Position numbers and translations under genes: made by a program. Below the pieces are notes generated by a model that worked only from the letters and a program-made list of their open reading frames with translations, was not told the DNA's origin and did no database searches. 64,000 nucleotides of DNA, taken from Juglans regia (Eukaryota; Streptophyta; Magnoliopsida; Fagales; Juglandaceae). This document shows, in pieces, positions 1 through 11,399 of the stretch. Where the stretch lies: positions 34,719,534-34,783,533 of the forward strand of contig NC_049904.1 of the NCBI RefSeq assembly GCF_001411555.2, written 5' to 3'. Position 1 is the first letter of the stretch, and each line of letters begins with the position of its first letter.

Positions 1-149
1 TATAAAAAGCATTCTAGTCTGTATTCTTCAGTGTTCTAATACATATTGAAATCTAAAACGGGAGATATTTAACACTTCAAGCAATGGCAGCAAGCACTTC
101 CACCCTTCATAAATAGCAAAACATTTTGACTGAAATACAAGTAAAGTAC

Positions 150-3100
150 CTGGTCTACCCGAAGCACAGTGCAAGCAGCTTCTGCAGCATATTTGAGAGC
201 AAAAAACCTGTACAAAGCCCAAAAAACTCATTTATACTTGTCTCATACACAAAAATGGAAGATTTTGGCTAAAAGAAAATATTTTTTTTTATAAGTAAAA
301 TAAGTATTTATTCATCCAATCAACTGTCAATTACAAAGTAAGAATATGCCCTATTTATGTAGGAGCATTAGAAACTAAGAAGTCATGAAAATCCATGCCA
401 TTAAAGTCCACAGCAATGGCCCAAGTACAAAGAGTCCTAAAAAATAACATTTTTAGCTCTGTCATAGATCTCTCTGTCTTCAAAAATCCTCTCATTGAGT
501 TCCTGCCATAAGCACCACATAATACAAATAGGAATCATCTTCCAAACTATTTTGATCCGTCGCACACCTCGAATTGAGATCCAGTAAGCCAAAATATCCG
601 ACACGATTTTCGGCATAACCCACGCTATATCCACTCTGTTAAACACCTCATCCCATATAGATCTAGCTACTTCACAATATAAAAGTAAATGATTCACCGA
701 CTCACCCTCTCTTTTACACATGCAACACTAGTCTGCAATAATTATCCTTCTCTTGCTCAGATTATCCGTAATGAGAATTTTTTCCAAAGACACTGTCCAC
801 ACAAAGAAATAAGCTTTGGGAGGAGCCTTAGTATGCCAAAGCTTTCTCCATGGAAACTGTATCTTAGGAACTTGTGTGAGTACCTTGTAGAAGGAACGAA
901 CAGTAAACACCGCTTTCCTTTCTGAACTCCACCACAGATCATCTTCCTGCTGGATATTTGGACGACAAGAATATAAGAGACTATAAAAATCTACAAAACT
1001 TCCCATCTCCCAATCATGTGCCGCCCGGTTGAAATTGATATTCCAGTGAATGTTCCTTCCTACGACTTCCATAACCATTCAGGTCGAGTAAAATGTATCG
1101 GTTTTTTTTTCGAAAACATTCTTCTCCTTTTTGGATAACTATACAATTGGAATATCTAGAAATCAATCTTGGGAGGAAACCATGTCGTTCGGACTCACCA
1201 AGAACAAACGCAGCTTCTTTGTTGGCTGAGGAGACTCCACCTCTTGCTCCGCCCAAAGCTGACTACTTTTCCTATAGAGCCAGAACTCGGGCAAGGTCGG
1301 TAGGTTCAAGTCTAAGCCACGGTGGCTCTGGCAGAGGCTGGAGCCGCTTAGTGTTGGTGTTGACGTTGGTTTTTCATCAACATTACACTCAGCAAACACC
1401 AATATTGCAGCCACCAAACTCTCATTACACTCGAAAACTTCATCAACATCACAATCAGCATACTATTGATTTGATGAAATTAATCTGCAATTTATCCTAT
1501 AATTTCCAAACCCAAATGAATATGCGCAAGAATCACTAAAATTACCAAAAAAGAACCAAAAAAATGACATTATACCTTTTATTTACTGGGCAAACAAACG
1601 GTGCCTAACAGAACAAAAAAAGTGTCATTTTACCTTTTCTTTTCTGGGCAAACAAACGATGACTAACAAAACCAAAAGAATGGCATTTTAGTGTACAAGC
1701 GACTCTTTGCGGTTCGCTTGGTTTTGAATATGACAGGCTTGGTTCTTGCATCTTGCAAGCCATCGCTCTTCTCCATTGCAAACATACTTGCTTTGACACT
1801 CTGCCGGAGCAAGGCCTTTTTGCGTGCTATTTTCTGGCTCGCGGTGAAGATATTTGGGAGACCATGGATCCCCATGTTTCTCAAGACTTTGACTACATCT
1901 CTTCTACAGAGTCTTGGTGGAATACACAACGGCTGCGGTGTCTCTTCAGTAAGAGCGCGCGTGAGAGAGAGAGAGAGAGAGAGAGAGAGGCAATCGACAT
2001 TAAGTGCAAGATCGCTAAGCTGAATCGTGCTCTTGTAGAGATGCACGTCAAGCTGATCGAGGTCGATATCCCCCAATATGAATTGCCCCAATTTCTTCTT
2101 CAACAAGGATCTGGTTATTTCTTCGGGATGATCGGTTTCAACCGATATTAGATTAAATGAACCCGTTATGGATTTTGACCTGTTGAACCCGACTTTAGTC
2201 GGGTGGGCCCATGTCGGGCCTTTCGGTTTGAGTGGGCCAAGCCCTTTTATGGACAGGCCTACTTGCCGGTATAGGGAATAAGGATAAGAAGTAGGTGGGT
2301 AGATTAGAAAGTGTACTTTTAATTAGCGTAATCCGGCCCCCTTTTGACAAATACATTCTCTTACAACCTGCCAGTCTCATATCTACTTTTTCAATCACTG
2401 TATCCTAAATAGAACGCAACCTTGAAGCTATACCCAGCTGTAATCCCAAATAACTCATTGGGAGAGACGTTATCTTACAACCCAGTGTGCCAGCCAAACC
2501 CCTTATATTCTGAACTTCTCTAGTAAGCACCAACTCAGATTTATCATAATTCACTTTTAAACCAGACACTGCTTCAAAACAAAGCAGCAACTCCTTCACA
2601 GCCCCTCAACTGATCTTGATCGGCTTCGCACATAATAAGCATATCGTCTGCAAACAACAAATACGAAATAGTAGTGATATCCCTACTCGGCGATCCAATC
2701 TGGAAACCACTGATAAAACCGTTAGTTACTAAAGTCGAGATCATCCTGCGTAGTGCCTCCATAACAATAACAAAAAGTAAAAGAGATAACGGATTCCCTT
2801 GTCTCAAGCCATGGGAGCTCGAGAAGAAACCCTCTGGGCTGCTGTTGATTAATACAGAGAATTTTTCCGTGGATATACACCAGCTGATCCAAGACCTCCA
2901 CTTTTCTCCAAAACCACACTTACCCAGTCGATATAGAAGAAAATCCCAATTAACATGATCATACGCATTTTCCATATCTACCTTACACATAAGCCCTAAG
3001 CTGTCATCCTTCACTCTACTGTCCAGACATTCATTAGCAATTAGAGCCGCATCAAGGATCTGTCTACCCTTCACAAAGGCATTTTGAGACTTAGTAACAA

Positions 3101-6100
3101 TCTTCCCCAAGACCCCACTTAAACGATTAGCAAGCACTTTAGAAATAATCTTGTATGTTCCATGCACTAGACTAATAGGCCGAAAATCTGTAATCTCAAT
3201 GGCTCCTACTTTTTTAGGGATCAAAGCAAGAAAAGTGGTGTTGAGGCTTTTCTCAAATTTTCCTACTGAGAAAAATTCTTGAAACACCTTCATAAGATCT
3301 ACTTTAATCACCTCCCAACATTCTTGGAAAAAACCTATAGAGAAACTATCAAGGCCGAGGGCCTTATCTTTTGCCATTTTTCTTACTACATCATAAACAT
3401 CTTCCTCTTCAAAAGCCCTCTCCAACCTAGTAACATCCCCCGACTCAATAGTGTCAAAATCCAATCCATCCAGCATGGGCCTCCACCCCACCTGCTCAAT
3501 GAGGAGCTTTCCAAAGAAACCGACCACGTGATCTTGTATTACCTCATCTTCTCTGCACTCGACCCCAAAACATAGTTCCAATTTTATATACAAACAATAG
3601 TTCCAATTTTATATAATGGTGAAAGAATGCTCCACCAATTTCTTAAAATTCTGGCAATCGGGACAGCAGATTTTTGTTGCTAAGTGGAACCCAAAGGTTT
3701 TATAAGGCTACTTAGTTGTCCTAAGCCAAAAAGTAGTCTTTACTGATAACTATCAGGTGAAATACCAATTATTCCATCTAAAATGCTAATTATGAGTCTC
3801 ATTACAAAATGATAGCTAAATTATAATGATGCTAAAATGGTGAAATTATTGAGAATCGGCACAAAGCTGAAGCACAAAGAAATGCTAATTATGAGTCTCA
3901 TAACAAAAGGATAGCTAAATATTTTTTTTCCTATTAAGTAAACCGATAGCTAAATATATAATGATGCTAAAATGATGGCTTTGCTGAGAACCGGCACAAA
4001 GCTGAAGCACATATAACTCAGTTAAACCAAACTGATAAAGAAAGAAGCAGAAGAATTAAGTGACAACACCCTAAGATAGAGCAAGGACCCAAGTATCACT
4101 CCTTTACAAAATTAGAACACTACTTAAATTTTGAGATAAGTCTTCAGATCCTGCGTTGCATCATGCATTAGAAGTAAAAAACAGGTAACACAAGCTTTTG
4201 ATAAAAGTGAGATAAGTAATAAGATGATAAGAACCAGCTTACTTAGTGATGTAGAGATCCCAGACATCCAGGATTGAGAGATCCTTGCAAACACCTTCCT
4301 CCAAGTCAATACCCACTTTGCTATTTCCAGATGCATGTTCAGCATATAGAGAAGATATGATCTCCATTTCGTTAAGCCCAGCATTCTCAGCCAGTGTTCT
4401 AGGAACCATTTCAAAACTTTCAGCAAATTTTGCAATAGCATACTGATCCAATCTGCAGAACCAATTGAAGGAGAAAATTGGAGCACACATAAAAGACATT
4501 TTTCCATCTCATTTCAGCTATTTATTTTCTATTCCCCAAATGGGAGAGATCTTCATATAGGAGCCATTATTATTCTTTTTTATCGGTAAATTAATCTCAT
4601 TTTAACAGCTTACTTCACATTTTCTTTAGTAAATGAAGTAGAGTTGCTATTGTACATTAAAGTTTGAGCACATATACCCCATACTGTATGCTCTCTATGC
4701 AGATCTTAAACCTATTATTAATTTTGAAACTGGTGTGTAAAAAAACATATTTGCAAATTTATGAGAGGGGAAAAGAGAAGGAAACCCTGTAAATTACCCT
4801 GTTTCTTTATAAGATAATTCTTTCACTCTTCTAGCCAATTCAATCTCACTAGCTGCTGCTCCAGGTACAATACGGCTGTCTCGGCACATAGCCTGACAAA
4901 GGTAAAAGTGAGGCAAATACCTACTATCACATAATTCATTGGAGTCTAATCCAGCCATTTTATAAATGCAAAGCATGACCAGCCAATCATAAAGTACAAA
5001 ATCTCAAGTACTAATCTACAGGAATTACCTTGTATGTGTTGACTCCGTCATCAATTGCTCTTTCAAGGTCATCCAATATACTATCAGTACTTCCTCTTAA
5101 AATCACAGTGGCAATAGAGTTCCCACCTTCTTCATTCTTGACAACAGTAACCTAAATATATTTATTCATAAAGGGAAAAAATATCATGCAAACATCCATG
5201 AAGAAAGAAGATAAAGAAAGCAATTCAGGGAAAAAAAGCTATACTGAGGCCACGTTTAGAACATACCCTAACACCACCAATTTCCTCAACTGAAATTGAA
5301 TCAACATGTCCCAAATCGTCCGGGTTAGGCGGGCTGAGCTTCAACTGTTGCAAGAATTCAAAAGGCATTAAGTAGCAACTAAAAGAAGGGTAAATAAATT
5401 AACAAATCCTATCATAGTTACCATGGCAACAGCACCAGCTGTACGGCAAAATCGACGCAATTCAAATTTTGAACTGATTTTCAGGACCATGAGCCTGCAT
5501 GCAAGTCACCATAAAATTAGAAACTAATCTCTTTCAGAATTCTTAGAAAGCCTCAACGAATATTCAGACTCTCTATATCCATCAGGTCTCAATTTGTGAA
5601 TGAGGAAGATATTAGTGCATATGCATGTTTGCACAACAAAGAATGAAAAATTCTGGAGACAATAAAACTTGACGGACTTGTAACGCTCACAGAAGTGCAA
5701 TGCCATCTCTCCAACTGCTGCTCCACTGACAATTACTTTGGCACCTGAATCTGCGACTGCTTTGATAAGCTCTTCAACTTTTGCTTCTTCAGATTTTGAA
5801 TAACTTTCTAGCTACAAGATTCCCAGAATACTCAAATAAAAATGTTTTCCAATTAAGTTCCAAAAAGTCATTAAAGAAAGGAGGATAGTTGTGCACAAAT
5901 CTCAACATGGAAGGAGTAAAGAAACCAGCATAGTGAACCAGTAGGAGCACTATTGAAATGAGTATCAGAAGTACAACAATCACAAACCATTAATCTTCAT
6001 GTGGTTACATATATCCAATAAAATGAGTACCACTTTATTTTTTTTAACTTATCAAAAAAGAAATTGGGATATGAAGACATTGGCCTAAAGATAATTATAA

Positions 6101-8733
6101 GTGGGCCTGGATAGGAGACTCCCAAGTAAAGTCGTTCTTGTTCAGAAACGAATCCTCATTGACCCAGCTGTAGGCAACCACAATAATGAAAGTATTGCAA
6201 ATGGAAACCATAAAAGAGGCATGTTGGATAAGAAATTTTCAAGCTGTGAAAAAGTTGAGTAGCTATGCATGAAATTAAGATACCGCTTTCAGAGTATGAG
6301 ACTAGATAAATGGAACTATGACAGAGAGAGTCATTACTCTCAACCAGAAGAGACTCTCAGGATTACCTGCTTGGCAGTATGTATTAAGACAGTTCCTTTT
6401 GTTTCGGTTGCAGCCGTATCAACACCACTGGCAAACACAGCAACCTAGGGAAACATCAACAGATGATAAAATTAGGGCACCCTAAATCAAATGGACTTCC
6501 CCCATCAAAATATAAACACATAAAATGGTCAATGTTTTCAGAAAGAAATAACAATAATATGAACTAGACAAAGTTGGCAACCATAATATCAAAATTGACT
6601 GACAGATGATTCAAATCAATTTTGATAAGAAACATTAGTCAAGATGGTTTTTATTTTTATTTTTTATAAGTCAAGATAGTAATATTGAAGCAATGCAGAC
6701 GAGACCATCCGTGAAATTCGGACTCATCATCATATATGGTAAAGGATTTTAATGGAAGTTATTATTTGTGCAATTCCTAGATCTGACCTTGTAACATTGC
6801 GATGGAGACCACATAAGTGATGACTTGATACTTCACATCACTCAGTTAAATAACTTCTCAACTTGGATGATGTCTAGTCCAATTTACTTATTCATTACCA
6901 TAAAGTCCCTTCAATATTTTAACAGAACCACTTCTACCAGTAATCTGTTTGGAATACAAAATGTCAACACAAACAACCATCCCTTAAAATCAGGACCTTT
7001 GTTTTCAAGAGCAGAACACTGGATCAATATATATATATATAAGGAGTTTCATGGGATAAATCAAAAGGAGAAAAACATCTTGCTGCCAATAATTATTAGT
7101 GAGACACACAAGTAAAAAGAGATGTTACTAAGGATGGCCAGAGCTACCATGGAATATGTCATTTTAAATAAAGCCAAAGCATGTTACAAGGAGTACTAGC
7201 ACAATAAAGGAAGAATGAAAGCATTCAAAAATGACAAAATAGGTCAATGCATTAAAAGCAAAAATAAACAACCAAGACAGTCCAGAACGAAACAATTCAT
7301 GATAAAGATTTACACTTTTCTTCTGCAAGTTCATTAGTGCTAACCTTTGCCTTCTCCACTCGCTTTATACTCCCCACAGCATCACTTTTCAAAACCATTC
7401 CTTGAACTACTGTAGAGTTATGCAAGCCCCCTCCCAAGAGCTTAACAACACGGACGTTATCCACATTGAAGTTGCTACTAGTACACTTGATGTAGCACAT
7501 GCCTATGGAATAATCTCAAGGAAACAACAGGAAAAGGAAAAAGAAAAATAAAAGGGCAGTCAGAATTCCCAGCCAAAATGCTAAATAGACTAAATGGTCA
7601 CTAACAAACAACAGTCAACAGGAAATAATTACTTCAGCAACAAGGGAGCATAAAATATCTTCTTGACCAAATTGCTTGCTAGCAACAGCAGCTTTCATTC
7701 GATAGATGACTTGATACTTATTTCGTACATCCATATTCTCAGAACCTTTCTCAACCAGCTGTTCTATGATTTCAACAGTCTGAGGATTTTAACGCAGAAA
7801 AACTGAAATCAAAAGACTATATTCACCAATAATTCCATTAAGAACACTGGTCCTCCACCCAGAAGGACAGAATCAACAAACCTTATTGATCGCTTTAGTG
7901 TATCCATTGATTATCTCACTTGGGTGCAGGCCCATCCTGATAAGTTCTTCTGCATTTTGGAGGAGCTCCCCAGCAAAAGAAATCGTCAAATTAGCACCAT
8001 CTCCAATTTCCTCTTGTTGGGACTTGCCCGCTAAGACAAGAATCTTGGCAGCAGGATGCTGAACCTCAAGTTCATTCACAATGGTGGCCGCATCATTTGT
8101 GACAAACAGCTTGTCTAAATGATTGATAACCATCTTGTTCATACCTGAACAGAAGATGATTAGGAATCAAAACCGTTGAGTATCTTATATTTTGTAAGAT
8201 AACCCAGAAAAAAATCAAGGACAGTATTGAAATGCCAACAAAAATTAGGCGATATTAGTTTTGCCTACGGTAATGAAACAAAAACAGTGGTATTCTTTAA
8301 AGAAGCAAGGTCCATAGAAGGTTGGGAAGTAGTACGGCCGGTTACCCAGGTTCTATCACCGCGGGCCTAATCTTCATCTTCAGCAACTAAACTGCCAATC
8401 TTTATTTTTCTTTTTTTTGCGGACAATCATGTACACAAATCGCAAATATTAAGAAAAACAAAGAAAACCATTATCACCACCAATGTGGTAGGATTTACAT
8501 CAACTCGAAACTAAAATTCTATCTTTTCCTTGGTATTTAAAAAGAAATGAAGAAATACGAAGGATACGTTGCTCATCTGAAATCTTATAGAACATACCAT
8601 TGGGACCAAGTGAGGTTCGAGTGATGGCGGATAGCTGTTTGCAGGCATCGATGTTCTTGAGGACCGCTTCGTCGAGACCCGATAGGTGTTTGTGGCCCTC
8701 TTTCAGCATTGCTTGCATACCATACGGCTGCAT
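150..8733 (-). CDS. CCT8: T-complex protein 1 subunit theta (CCT8), 3' end outside window; possibly decaying
   Basis: Group II chaperonin subunit theta of the cytosolic TRiC/CCT ring, which folds actin, tubulin and other clients with ATP. Twelve exons are seen: 8598-8733, 7882-8144, 7633-7779, 7345-7502, 6367-6444, 5678-5811, 5422-5494, 5267-5344, 5029-5151, 4798-4892, 4243-4452, 150-207. The start reads [20 protein letters not shown]. Exon 2 holds the ATP-site words NDAATI and GDGAN. The last visible exon ends TVLRVDQ, so the C-terminal tail lies left of the window. Phases agree at every junction except exon 3/4: from the acceptor before 7502 to the conserved NFNVDNV codons is 29 bases. Using the AG at 7486-7487 would restore frame but drop several residues. 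The codon four before the used Met is ACG, where relatives have ATG. Intron 11 (208-4242) contains a LINE. Identity is certain; whether it is functional is open. Confidence 0.9.
437..1078 (-). pseudogene. LINE C-terminal zinc-binding (zf-RVT) region
   Basis: Distal end of LINE ORF2. It reads [17 protein letters not shown], then [37 protein letters not shown] and, after a frame change near 725, [20 protein letters not shown] with [17 protein letters not shown] sequence. These are typical of the zf-RVT domain that follows plant L1 RT. It belongs to the same LINE as the RT upstream, but about 150 residues of linker expected between them are replaced by the insert at 1080-2260. Confidence 0.8.
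1163..1330 (-). pseudogene. Captured fragment of a C2H2 zinc-finger (ZAT-type) gene 3' end
   Basis: The minus strand reads [13 protein letters not shown], then [22 protein letters not shown] followed by an acidic stretch and a basic Lys-Lys-x-Arg-Leu tail resembles the EAR repression motif and C-terminus of ZAT4/ZAT5/ZAT9-like C2H2 repressors. No zinc finger is present, so it is only a fragment. The family assignment rests on short motifs. Confidence 0.45.
1990..2105 (-). pseudogene. Captured fragment of autophagy gene ATG2 (N-terminal exon)
   Basis: The minus strand reads [20 protein letters not shown], then [12 protein letters not shown]. This matches the very conserved chorein-like N-terminus of ATG2, the lipid-transfer protein of phagophore expansion. 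It is cut off on the 5' side (no MFPWN-like start) and runs into a CT repeat on the 3' side. It is open with downstream sequence to about 1663, giving a chimeric reading frame of ~147 codons whose second half ([20 protein letters not shown]) I do not recognise. Confidence 0.75.
2260..3593 (-). pseudogene. LINE reverse transcriptase (broken)
   Basis: Reverse transcriptase of plant L1 type. Family hallmarks in order are [77 protein letters not shown] and the catalytic FADD box ([11 protein letters not shown]). The frame is lost just after the FADD region near 2600. It resumes in another frame as [19 protein letters not shown], then meets a TAG at about 2405 where the family has Gln. A further piece ([20 protein letters not shown]) reaches 2260, where LINE similarity stops at a foreign insertion. 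The gene cannot encode a full protein. Confidence 0.85.
3781..4012. repeat. Tandem duplication (~100 bp) in CCT8 intron 11
   Basis: Two diverged copies of the same unit, 3781-3880 and 3887-4012, both running from AATGCTAATTATGAGTCTCA to GGCACAAAGCTGAAGCACA. The second copy is longer because it carries a small insertion at 3923-3944. Confidence 0.85.
3923..3944 (-). mobile_element. Tail-only LINE insertion with 13-bp target duplication
   Basis: A 22-bp T-rich piece ending TTAAGTAAACC is flanked by identical copies of GATAGCTAAATAT (3910-3922 and 3945-3957). The first tandem copy (near 3810) lacks the insert and has one copy of GATAGCTAAAT, giving an internal empty-site control. The piece resembles the T-run plus ATAAGTAA at LINE 3' ends here. 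Confidence 0.7.
6646..6668 (-). mobile_element. Tail-only LINE insertion with 9-bp target duplication
   Basis: A 23-bp T-rich piece ending TTTTTTATA lies between two copies of AGTCAAGAT (6637-6645 and 6669-6677), in the CCT8 intron between exons 4 and 5. It has the same form as the insertion at 3923. Confidence 0.6.
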
Positions 8734-8900
8734 TTGGAACCCCGTTTCCTCGAATATCTCCGAAACACAGAAACCCTCAACCCAGACACAAACGTCTCCT
8801 TTGCCTTCCCTCTCTTGTATTTATTATTTATTATTTTAAACATTTTCTCTCTCTTGTTATTTAGGAGATTTTTTTTTATTTTTTTATTTTATGTTTTTTT

Positions 8901-9120
8901 AGGAGATGTTTAAATACAAAAGGAATTTTAACAAATTTCTTCACATTTAATCTAATTATTAAAAAAATTTTAATTTTTTTACATAAAATATAATAAATAA
9001 TTTAATTTTTTTAAATCTCAAAATAATAATAATATTATAAAATAATATTTTATTTAATATTTAACTTTCATCTCAATTCTTTCATTTTAACTCACTAACT
9101 AAACCTCTCTACAAATTTAA
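8901..9120. mobile_element. AT-rich MITE remnant
   Basis: About 220 bp upstream of CCT8 with imperfect terminal repeats (AGGAGATGTTTAAAT at left, AACTAAACCTCTCT at right). The core words (ACATAAAATATAATAAATAA, ATAATAATAATATTATAAAA) are shared with the elements at 21985 and 53565. No exact target duplication was found. Confidence 0.55.
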
Positions 9121-9289
9121 AATTGTAAATTGTAAATGCAATGCACGTAATCTCCACGCTAAAAATATACCAACTTTAATTGGGGTCAATGGTAAAATCT
9201 CATAATATCCCTGTTTATAGTAATCTAATAATCCACGTCAAAGTGAAAATTATAGCCTAATACGTCACAATCGAACAAATAAAAGAGAA

Positions 9290-11160
9290 ATTGCTTGCCC
9301 CAGGCAAGTACCATGTAGAGGTGCTCGCTATCTCGACTAGCACCGTGGTAGAAAAATTGCTAGTCACCTCCGACAACACCTTGAATGAGCATGAAGGTCG
9401 CTACCTCAACAAGAAACTTAGCAAGGGAAAGTGCTTACCGTTGGATGAGCAGCACGGTAAACAAAGTCCTCACAATCTAGGCGAGCACTATGGAAGGCAC
9501 AATTAGAGGTCGATCCAATTTAATTTTAGGTAAAATTTAAAACCGAATTAGAATGTACTAGTTTTACATTTTCTAAAATTGATTACGTACTGATTATCTT
9601 CCTAAATCGTTACTTCCGATTTTACCGATTTCTAATCCGATTTTCCGATTTTTTTAAGTTATGTACTAATATGTTATAATATATCCTATATACTATGTAC
9701 CAATATACTATATACTAATATAAGAATAATATATAGGATAACATATATTATACTATATACTATAATATAAGTATAATAATAATAATAATGTAAGTAATAT
9801 AAGTATTATATAGTATAATATAAGTATAACATAAAGTCTAACACACTAATGTATTTATCAAAATTATAATAGTAACCATACTATCATACATATACGATAT
9901 ATTATACTAGTACTATATATTATACTTCAATAGCATATAGTAATACTATTGGTATAGACTACCGTATAGTACTATATCAATATGTAAGTGATAATACTAT
10001 ATTAAATAATAGATATATTATTATTACTAATATATACCAGTACTATATATCATACTATTATAGTGTTACTACTACATATAGTTATACATTAAAGAATTTA
10101 ATAATACATTGATACTAAATATATATAGTTATGGTGATTTGGTTATAACTATTAGTATAAACTATATAGTAGTATTAGTATTAGACTATTAGTATAGCTA
10201 TATATTAGTAATATTGGTTATAGACTAGATTAATAGTATAGCTATATATTAGTATTAATTATAGTGAATTTAATTTATTATAACTAGTAGTATATAGTAA
10301 TATTATTGGTATTGGTAATACTATACTAATACTAAATAACTATAGACTATACCAATACTAATATAATAATACATTGATATTAAATTATTACTAATACTAT
10401 ATACTATACTAATAGTGATATTAATACTAAAATATTAAGTTAACTATACTATTATACATATATTATACTATAACTTTTATCATATATATTATATATTAAT
10501 ATATCATAGTATTATAATGTTACTACCATAAATTATAATATTATGCTAATAAGTAACATCATAGTAATAAGTAACATCATAGTATGATACTATGATATAA
10601 CATATTAATACTAACATATTAAGTTAACTATATTATGCTATAACTCTTATAATATATTAGTATATACTAATATTATATATTATGTTGAGAATTTATTAGG
10701 CCATAAAATATAATTAATATTATAATATGAAATTATATATAAAAATTTCATATATAAAATATTTTGTATAATATATAAAATTAATTTTTATATATTTATA
10801 TTTTTTCCAACCGGTTCGATCCGGTTCTAGAAACTACGGAATCGAAACTAGATAGTTTTCGAACCGGGTCCAGCCAATTTTCATAATATCGGAACCGGAA
10901 CCGGTCCCGAACTGGGTTAGGTCCGGGTTGGTTTTCTGGTTTCCTGATTTAAATTTACACCCCTAGACACAATGCTTACAACTTAAGCAAGTATCTCATA
11001 AGGCAAAGCAATCAGATTCTAGGCGAGCACCTCGAGAGGCGAAGTGCTTGGACCTTACGTGAGCACATCGAGAGGCAAAGTGCTAAGACTACAAGCACCA
11101 CGGAAGGCAAAGTGCTCAGACCCTAGATGAGCACATCTAGAGGCAAAATGCTTTGACCTT
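9290..11160. repeat. Degenerate minisatellite, split by a hAT insertion
   Basis: Degenerate units of roughly 45 bp built on GCGAGCACCTCGAGAGGC, AAGTGCTTGGACC. They occur at 9290-9503 and again at 10966-11160, with the hAT element 9504-10965 between. The left part is open on the plus strand for 71 codons, but its composition is that of the repeat and it resembles no protein I know. Confidence 0.7.
9504..10965. mobile_element. Non-autonomous hAT-like element with AT-rich core
   Basis: It ends with TTTACACCCCTA and begins TAGAGGTCGATCC, a decayed form of the plant hAT terminus TAGGGGTGTAAA. Flanks are GGCACAAT (9496-9503) and GACACAAT (10966-10973), a 7/8 match to the 8-bp hAT target duplication. 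Subterminal DNA is rich in AACCGG/CCGGTT words at the right end. The centre (about 9655-10800) is nearly pure A/T built on TATACTATA and AGTATTA words. No transposase frame is present. Confidence 0.75.
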
Positions 11161-11399
11161 TTTTGTGGGCAAGCTCTTGATGTAAACGAGAGCAACCAAA
11201 GGAGAGAGAGAATAAAATGTGCAAGAGAAAAAGGGTCGGCATGGGTTGGAGGTAAAAATTAGAAAAAATTGAACCATCAACCTTGCAGTAAGAAATACCA
11301 CAAAAAGGACTTAATAGAAGGAAGCGTAAAAAATTATCCTCTCTTTGGGTCTTCCTTGAGTAGAGGTCTTCATCCCATCCGTGTATATGTTTTTTCACC

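Larger units (their letters stand above)
1080..2260 (-). mobile_element. Nested insert carrying host-gene fragments (Pack-type candidate)
   Basis: About 1.2 kb that interrupts the LINE between its RT and zf-RVT parts. On the minus strand it carries two unrelated pieces of plant genes: an ATG2 N-terminal fragment (about 1990-2105) and an EAR-motif zinc-finger fragment (about 1163-1330). A (GA)n tract lies at 1969-1989. The right flank (2160-2260) is rich in GGGCCC-type words. I could not settle terminal inverted repeats, a target duplication or Helitron ends, so the class is unknown. Gene-fragment capture is the known behaviour of Pack-MULEs and Helitrons. Confidence 0.5.
283..3600 (-). mobile_element. 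LINE (L1-type) retrotransposon remnant in CCT8 intron 11
   Basis: Minus-strand non-LTR element. Reading 5' to 3' it has a reverse transcriptase domain (2574-3593), its frame-shifted continuation (2405-2599, then 2260-2398), a large insertion, and the C-terminal zinc-binding RT-associated domain (437-1078). It ends in an A-tail seen as T-run plus ATAAGTAAAA at 283-300. No endonuclease or ORF1 is left, so the copy is 5'-truncated. A 19-base word (ATAGTTCCAATTTTATATA) is repeated at the 5' edge (3572-3615). It lies in the same orientation as its host gene and has made intron 11 about 4 kb. Confidence 0.85.

Noticed and set aside
1093..1539. 148-codon plus-strand frame
   Set aside because: It is antisense to the LINE end and to the zinc-finger-like fragment and has no family likeness; treated as a shadow.
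1753..2151. 132-codon plus-strand frame over the insert
   Set aside because: Antisense of the ATG2 fragment; its Arg-Glu run comes from the (GA)n repeat.
283..3600. Possible viral (pararetrovirus or other) integration
   Set aside because: RT and zinc-binding motifs are those of plant L1 LINEs; no capsid, movement or protease motifs were seen.
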